Source of the DNA: Ettlia oleoabundans
Lineage: Eukaryota > Chlorophyta > Chlorophyceae > Chlamydomonadales
Assembly: GCA_019693395.1 (NCBI GenBank)
Contig: JAAMXP010000923.1
Location: forward strand, 1-64,000
DNA length: 64,000 nt
Direction of reading: 5' to 3'
A program made the position numbers and the translations under genes. The notes beneath the pieces were generated by a model. It did not search any database and was not told the origin of the DNA. It worked only from the letters and a program-made list of their open reading frames with translations. Positions 58,252-64,000 of this stretch are shown piece after piece (the stretch's first letter is position 1; each line of letters begins with the position of its first letter).

Positions 58252-58885
58252 GCGCACGCCATGTTGCATTGCCCGCCTAGTTTGGGCTTCAACATAGATA
58301 GGCCAGCCATGTATGTATTGACATTGGGTACACACAGATCCCCACACCAACACTTTAAATGCAATGCTCTGATATTCATCCCATGCCCTGGTATGCATGT
58401 ATGCCTGCATGCCCTCAATACTCCCTGAACGCTCCCCAGCTACCCACCTAAACCAGCACAGTTACCACTCACCAACTCTCTTTACTTGTGGGATGAAGAT
58501 AGCAGTTGCTCGCCCATTCCCCCCTTTCATTCTCACACCAGCTGGCCTGCATCAGCATTGAAATGCCTCTTTTATTCTGTCTTCCTTGCCCCTTCTTCTG
58601 CTTACCCTTTGCTGTTTGTCCACTGCTTGCCCTCAATTGCTTGCTGACGTTTGCGTGAAAGTCTGACCTCAACCTGCCGGCTGTAGTGCTTGTAATCAGA
58701 TTGCCTATCGAGGTCGAGGTCATGAATGGTGAAGCTGTGGCAGGACGGAGTGATAAATGATGAACATAGTATCGGCTGGGCAAGCGTATGTGGGGTTAGC
58801 AGCGGAGCCATGCCCTGGTTCATAGTTTGCATTCAGTCTGCTTTTGCGGGCTTTCCCTTGGTGCTGAAGAATGTCACAATCTTTC
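58252..58885. other. Intergenic between convergent genes
   Basis: 3' flanks of the thioesterase (plus) and fibrillin-like gene (minus). AT-richer than the coding regions. No gene is supported. Confidence 0.5.
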
Positions 58886-59930
58886 CTACAGGTTCCACCC
58901 CAGCAGTCGCCCGAGACTGTCCTGCCGAACTTGTACTGAGATGCTCCCATTTGTTGCCCGAAAAATCCGCAGCTCGGCATCGAGGTATGCCACTTCCACC
59001 ACACCCTCTCCCCTGCAAGGCCAGATAAGCAGCCAATTCAACTCCCCACCCCCAACTGCTCAAACGGCGCTCGCTGGGCAGCGGAACGGCATTTCGACCA
59101 CAGCAATACAGTCCCGATATAAACAGTCAGCTACTTCTCTAAATCTGCCGCACCTGATTGGCAGCGGAATCTTTAGGCCCCAAGCTGTCACCCCCCCGCG
59201 CTTGATGCTGGCTCGCACCAGCTTGGGGCAGCACCGCTGCTCATCAACTGCGCGATAGCTGCCGCTGGCTGTCACTGTGACTTGGCCACCCAGCAGCTCC
59301 CCAAAATTCGTCACAGACTTGCTGAAGGGGTCAAAATCTTGCCACGCCTGCAGCACAGCGGGCAATTCGACAGTAAATGAGCAAGTAATGATCGCAATAG
59401 GCAACCTGTCCTTATTGTTTTTTCAAGCCTACCTGATTGTCTGTGGGGCGGAGCAGGCGGCTGCCTTGCTGGGCTTGTGAGGTCCACAGCGTCCACAGCA
59501 GGGGACCACGAGTGAAGACCACGTGGAAGGGCCCACCACCTAGCTGCGACTCCTTGAACGGCACACCAGCTGCCATCAGCGCGTCACACGCCTCTAGTAT
59601 GCATTGCCTGTCGGGCTGAGTGCTGGCAAGCTCTTCCAGCAGCTCCTGCCGTGCTTTACTTGATTGGCTACCACCACTGCCCCTTGAAAATCCTCCCCAA
59701 GGCAATGAGTCAAGTATTCCCCTGCTTCCTGTCGCCCTCAGCTGCTGCTGGCTGCGGGTGCCGCTGCCACCGCCCCCACCAGGAGGGCCCCAATTTCTTG
59801 CGAAAGGAGGAACCCGACCGGCTGTTGATTGAAACGGCGGGGTAGTGCGTGCAACATTTCTAAGCAACGAGGAATTCGAGTTCGCCGCCCGGGGCAACCC
59901 CGGGGTTGCCACCCCATTTGTCACCGTCAT
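58886..59930 (-). CDS. Plastid lipid-associated (PAP/fibrillin-like) protein
   Basis: Exons 59930-59433, 59347-59154, 59012-58886 join in phase to a complete 272-aa protein. The N-terminus is a Ser/Arg/Pro-rich transit-like region. Then come LLEELASTQPDRQCILEACD, FHVVFTRGPLLWTLW, a beta-rich VTVTASGSYRAV, GLKIPLPIRG and the C-terminal signature VAYLDAELRIFRATNGSISV. Fibrillins end with a Tyr-Leu-Asp-x-x-Leu-Arg-Ile motif followed by Arg-Gly/Asn and Leu-Val. They are lipocalin-like proteins of plastoglobules, thylakoids and stroma, linked to lipid and carotenoid storage and stress. The subfamily is uncertain; the RGPLLW stretch differs from the usual Leu-Leu-Tyr-Thr. Confidence 0.72.
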
Positions 59931-61147
59931 AAATCTGAAAGCGCTTACGCTACAACCATGTTGATATCAGGCATAAAATTACAACGCCGAAGTGATGAGG
60001 CAGCCTGCTTACGGTGCAGGCTATCCATTTCTGAGGCGGCAATACACGCACTGCCGGCGTTGCAAGCATGAACGCACTGCCGCCACTGCTTTCACCAGCT
60101 GCTGTCAAGCACAACCCCCATCCTATTCCAACACGGACTCGGTTCGTTTCTCGGCAATTTCTCACAGTATATAAAACGTGTGAAATCAATGTGAATCAAT
60201 AGACTAGTGTATGAGCGCTGCAAGTTTCTATTCGGCAATGCAGTGACAGAAGGCAAAAAAGTGGGAAGCGTGATCAATCCTCATTAAATCACAAAATATC
60301 CGCAAGCTAGGAAATGTAAGCCGGGTGCGCACAGGTCCACCTCCGATCCGATTATAACAAACAACAGGTGCTGCACACGCAAGCCATGTCTTAGACCGAC
60401 AGTAATGCATGCCAGCCAAAGGCACGGTTTCCTTTCCATTCCTCTGCTTCAGCTGCTATTCAGCTGCGGATGACCGGAACAGTCAGGCTTAGCTATCCTT
60501 GCTGGGTGAAAGGAACAGCTTCATGTTTTTAAACTGCAGCAGGTATAGATAAGGCAGGTTGAGTGAGATGCACTGCAACGCAACAATAAACAAGCTCCAC
60601 AGCTGCTTGTACCGCCCAACACATGCAGGACCACGCGCAGCAACAGTAACAACAGGCACCCAAGACACAGCAGTAGACGTACCACGGGTGCAGGTTTGGA
60701 CAGCACCTCTGCTGCTGATGCAGGCGTTGCAAAGGTCACTATTGCCGCCACCTGCAGGTGGAAGCACCCGGAGCACGCAGCTTTGTGCGTCATGCTGTGA
60801 CACAGGCTTAATACTTGCCATGCACTGGCAGAAGACCAGGATGGACTGCCCTCCTACATGTTAAGCAGCATGCATGCCATACAACCGCTGGTCTGGTGCA
60901 CCTTGTTGTGGGCATCAGCGTTGCAGCAGGCATGTCGGCTTACCCCTGTTTTGCTGCTGCTGGCGTCAATCAGGGTGCAGCCGGTGATTGAGCCTGGGTT
61001 GGCACTGCAAAGGTGAACCACACAGGAATAGTGGAGAGGATGAGTGCAAGGTGTAGCGGTTGTAGTTTGCAGGCTGGGAAACTTGATGATGCCAGAGCGC
61101 TGTATGCAGCCCTGGGGTGCACTTGTGGGTGAGCACACCAGCAGTGC
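59931..61147. other. No gene supported
   Basis: This holds the promoter of the fibrillin-like gene and the 3' flank of the RRM-like gene. Minus-strand frames 60489-60821 and 60521-60793 contain hydrophobic stretches, but neither resembles a known protein or ends an exon chain. AT-richer around 60170-60310. Confidence 0.45.
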
Positions 61148-62290
61148 CTAGACTTGCCTGAGGATAGCCATGAGGGCTTTTGCAACCTTGCCCTTGCTCT
61201 GTTTCTTAGGCTTCACCACGTCCCCCACATAAACCTTGTTGGACACAGACACAGTCCTCTTGGTGCCTGCAAGCGATGGTAATGAAGTGCACTGTTGAGA
61301 TGTGGCAGGCACGCGGGACAGCAGCAGCGTGTGATGGAACCAAGGGATGCCTGGCTGCACCGGCTAATTCAGGTTGGAGCACTCTAGCAGCACACGGTAG
61401 TGCTAACAGGGAGGAGGCATAGGCAAGCTAGCTATGCACAGGTGTCCCGCTTGGTTGAGACGCACCATGAACCCTCACTCTAACCATCTCAGGCTCCTCT
61501 GCATCCTGTTCGGTGCATGTGCCCTCAGCAGCACTCGCCGCCGCTGCGCTTGCTGTAGCCTGGCTTCTGCCATCTTGCAGCTTGCGCCTCTTGTATGGCG
61601 GCGGCCGCCTTGCTGCGCCCTCCTCTTCTGCTGCCTCCTCCTCCTCGGCTCTTACGAGCGATCTTTTGAGTCGCGATGATGAGGTCGTGATGCGCCGCCT
61701 GTGACGCCAACAGGTCTGCATGTGCTGATATTGCTGCCAGCGGGTCCCGCTCTTGCACCTCATCTGCCTCGTTGTGCTCGGGCCTGAGGTACAGGCGCTT
61801 GCCGCCCTCAACCCGCTTGCCTTGCAGCTTCTCCACAGCTGCTGCCGCCTGCTGTGCGCTGGCCATGGTGGCCAGGGCGGTGCCGGATTGCTCATGCCTA
61901 GCATTGCTGTGCAGCGAGCACTGCAAGGCAGCAGCAAGCAGATGCGTATAACACCACCACCAGCCAAACAGCAGTGTAGCTAGTCAGGGTGGCAATGCTG
62001 CTTGACTCTACTTAGCCGTGTCATACGCGTGTCATGATACTTTTTATGGTGCTTGGCGACATGCATCCGTCCCCCGGCTGCATGACACTCTACTGAGCGG
62101 CTGCTCCAAGAAAACAAGCTGGTAGCACAAACTAACAAGAAGCATCAATATCAAACAGAGCAGAAAGGCTTGCTTCACGTGCCAGGATCATGCACAGTGC
62201 TCACCAGTGCCGCCGGTTGTCTCCAGCAAAGCCTGCACCTCGGCGCTTGTAATGCGAACAGGCAGCCCAGACATGAAGAGCTTGCGACCA
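61148..62290 (-). CDS. RRM-like RNA-binding protein, partial model
   Basis: Three coding stretches look related. About 62290-62205 (KLFMSGLPVRITSAEVQALL) gives RNP2-like beta1 and helix 1. From about 61924 (SGTALATMASAQQAAAAVEK, then LQGKRVEGGKRLYL) gives RNP1-like beta3, helix 2 and beta4 of one RRM. 61266-61148 ends with KVYVGDVVKPKKQSKG and a basic C-terminus. After the RRM there is a charged, Ala/Gly/Arg-rich region. The phases of the first and second stretches do not match, so an exon is missing from the model; the second-to-third junction is also unresolved. An RNA-processing role is inferred from the fold only. Confidence 0.45.
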
Positions 62291-62478
62291 AATCAGCTTC
62301 CAATCCCCAAGAGGATCGTGAGGTTTGACTATGTGGACCGGCACGAGAGGCGGTGATAGCGGGGGCCTGCCATCCCCCTGCCGCTGCACAGCAAGTCGCT
62401 GTGGGTGGGGCGCAGCTTGCACACTATCCGCATCATCATCAGCTAGCCTGGGGCTGCCATCCAGCCGTGCAAACCTAC

Positions 62479-64000
62479 TGGCATGCGTTTCTGGCCGCCA
62501 GTCGTACCGCTGGAGCACAAGAAGGCGTAGAGGGGTTCGCCGCTAAGCCGTGCAACCGCTGTGTCCCATCGCTGCTGGCTGGCGGCATCAGAGGCGTCAT
62601 AGGCGCGCCCCGCCTCCACCGCCTCATCTATAAGCTCCTGGTAGTCGGCATAAGTGGTCAACGGCAGCCTGCGCAGCAGGTCAACAGGGCAGGGCGCTCC
62701 CACGCCGGCGGCGGCAGTTGTTTGGCCGTCTGCCGCGCTGTCAGTAGCGGCTGCCCAGTCGGCCGGCACGTCCACACCGTAGCCTGAGAATGTCAGTGCC
62801 GCGATGGATCCATAAGAGCCGCTTTAGAACGGCTTCTTGGTGCTCAGCCGGCGACTGGCAGCCAGCCACAAAATCCTCCATATTCCCACCAAGTCTTTGA
62901 CTGTGCATATCAGGAGTGTTGCTTTAAACTGTGAAAGCGGGAACTTCCCGCTTGATGGAACACGTACCGGTCCAGAGAGGATAAGGCAACTGTCACCAGC
63001 CAGCCTGGCGCACCTGTGCACCGCTGTGCCCAGCATGCTGGTGTTCAAATTGCGAGTACACTGCTTCACTGGTTGATGTAAGTTACCTATTTGAGGCACA
63101 TATTAGAGTACCCGCTGCAAGTAGTGAAGGCGAAGAATAGCGCAACCGCAAGCGGGCACCCCATGCACCGGACAGCTTGTTCCAGCCTTAGGGCAGTGGT
63201 ACGGATGTGCTAGGGCTCAAAGGAGTGACGGAAACATAAGCATGGGAGGACAACGAGAATGGTGGAACGAGTGCGAAGAAGAAAGCAAATAGCGAGAGAA
63301 GAAGTCAATGACCATCAACGAGAGATGCTGGTGGCTACACCCGGCTGTACCAGCAGCCCATGCTGCACATCCCTCGGCGCAAGGCGAATGCTGAGAATAT
63401 CAGAGAGAGGTCCGAGCGCCAATGACTGGTTTGACGGGCAGACTGACGCGGGACATATGCCTGGTGGCCTGGCTGCAGGTGTCTCCACAGCGCAAACAGA
63501 CCACGCCATCACTCGTCATCTGCAAGGCAGGACAATCAGGAGCAAACCAGCAGCAATGGTTGCAAGACACACATGAGTCAGGTTGCGACACTCATCGGGT
63601 GAAATGAATTCACAAAATCAAGCTGCTGAAGTAAAACAGGTAGCCAGCAGCTGCAACACACTCCAGTCACCAACAAACTACGCTGCGCATGATGTCCTAC
63701 GGATCGACGATAATATTTTGTTCCAGCAGGCACACAAGTACCCCAACAATGCATCTCATGTTCCAAAATTAGACGCTAAACACACCCACACACACTCACG
63801 AGGCCACAACCTCAAAGCAACCTTCACACTTCCACCACCACCTTGACCACCCCGCCCCACCACCCTCCACCAATGAACTCTTACAGTGCGAAAGGTGTCA
63901 GGAACACAGGTAGCACACACCTGAGACGTAGTTGATGACGTAATCCTCCAGGTTGAGGGTGCGCCCCACCCACCCGGTTGCAGTGCCCGCCTTCTCGTCA
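62479..64000 (-). CDS. GH3-like acyl-acid amido synthetase, 5' part only
   Basis: Exons 64000-63921 (running off the window) and 62783-62479 join in phase across a 1.1-kb intron. The sequence passes LNLEDYVINYVSG, LPLTTYADYQELIDEAVEAG and LYAFLCSSGTTGGQKRMP. The last is the ATP/AMP-binding motif of GH3 proteins (Ser-Ser-Gly-Thr-Ser/Thr-x-Gly). GH3 enzymes adenylate auxin, jasmonate or benzoate-type acids and join them to amino acids; algal members have unknown substrates. No continuation is visible: the RRM-like gene starts within 190 bp on the same strand and nothing further downstream resembles the rest of GH3. The copy may be truncated. Confidence 0.6.
62784..63920 (-). other. Long intron of the GH3-like gene
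   Basis: Bounded by a CAG/GTGTGTG donor (63920) and a CTCAG acceptor (62784) on the minus strand, matched in phase. Frames inside (62824-63099 minus, 63259-63576 plus) look random. Confidence 0.55.

Overview
The window is nuclear DNA of a GC-rich, intron-dense eukaryote, almost certainly a trebouxiophyte green alga (Chlorella-like). The evidence is: many short GT-AG introns interrupting conserved genes; plastid and carotenoid genes with transit-peptide-like N-termini (lycopene beta-cyclase, a fibrillin-like protein, a PHT4-type transporter); plant-type AP2 and B3-like domains; and long CAG/Gln and Ala/Gln low-complexity tracts. Runs of N at 13381-13384 and 27935-27939 show a draft assembly. 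Gene models below were built by hand from reading frames, splice sites and intron phase. Joined exons are given in each entry.

Region 1-26.5 kb carries a local family of large, low-complexity, transcription-factor-like genes interleaved with ordinary genes. There is a 5'-truncated gene (1-3384), a B3-like gene (about 4872-5757), AP2-like scraps (about 6.3-6.6 kb), an intact AP2 plus five GATA-like-finger gene on the minus strand (16985-21211), and a decayed copy (24049-26486). Three of them share a nearly identical finger cassette and the same two-exon C-terminal helical module. Between them lie a PHT4/SLC17-type transporter (8556-11580), an alpha-helical protein of unknown function (about 12.6-15.6 kb), a short acidic tail gene (16103-16544) and the nucleoporin SEH1 (21624-22843).

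Region 26.5-46.5 kb is denser and better conserved: an RS-domain protein, a repeat-containing unknown, the gamma-secretase subunit PEN-2, a MATE transporter, an extended-PHD finger protein, a CID7-like PAM2-CUE-DUF1771-Smr protein, a tiny membrane protein 16 nt upstream of it on the same strand, and lycopene beta-cyclase diverging from that pair.

Region 46.5-64 kb holds a Ser-rich unknown with repeated short motifs, a secreted C69-family dipeptidase, a single-pass membrane protein with an in-frame TGA, a hot-dog thioesterase, a fibrillin-like plastid protein, an RRM-like protein and the 5' part of a GH3-like gene that runs off the window end.

The genes do not form one pathway; this is ordinary algal euchromatin. 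The most unusual content is the local multi-finger AP2/GATA-like family with cassette duplication and pseudogenization, followed by the possible dicistronic pair upstream of the CID7-like gene and three GC-AG introns. No tRNA, rRNA, CRISPR array or recognisable transposon was found.
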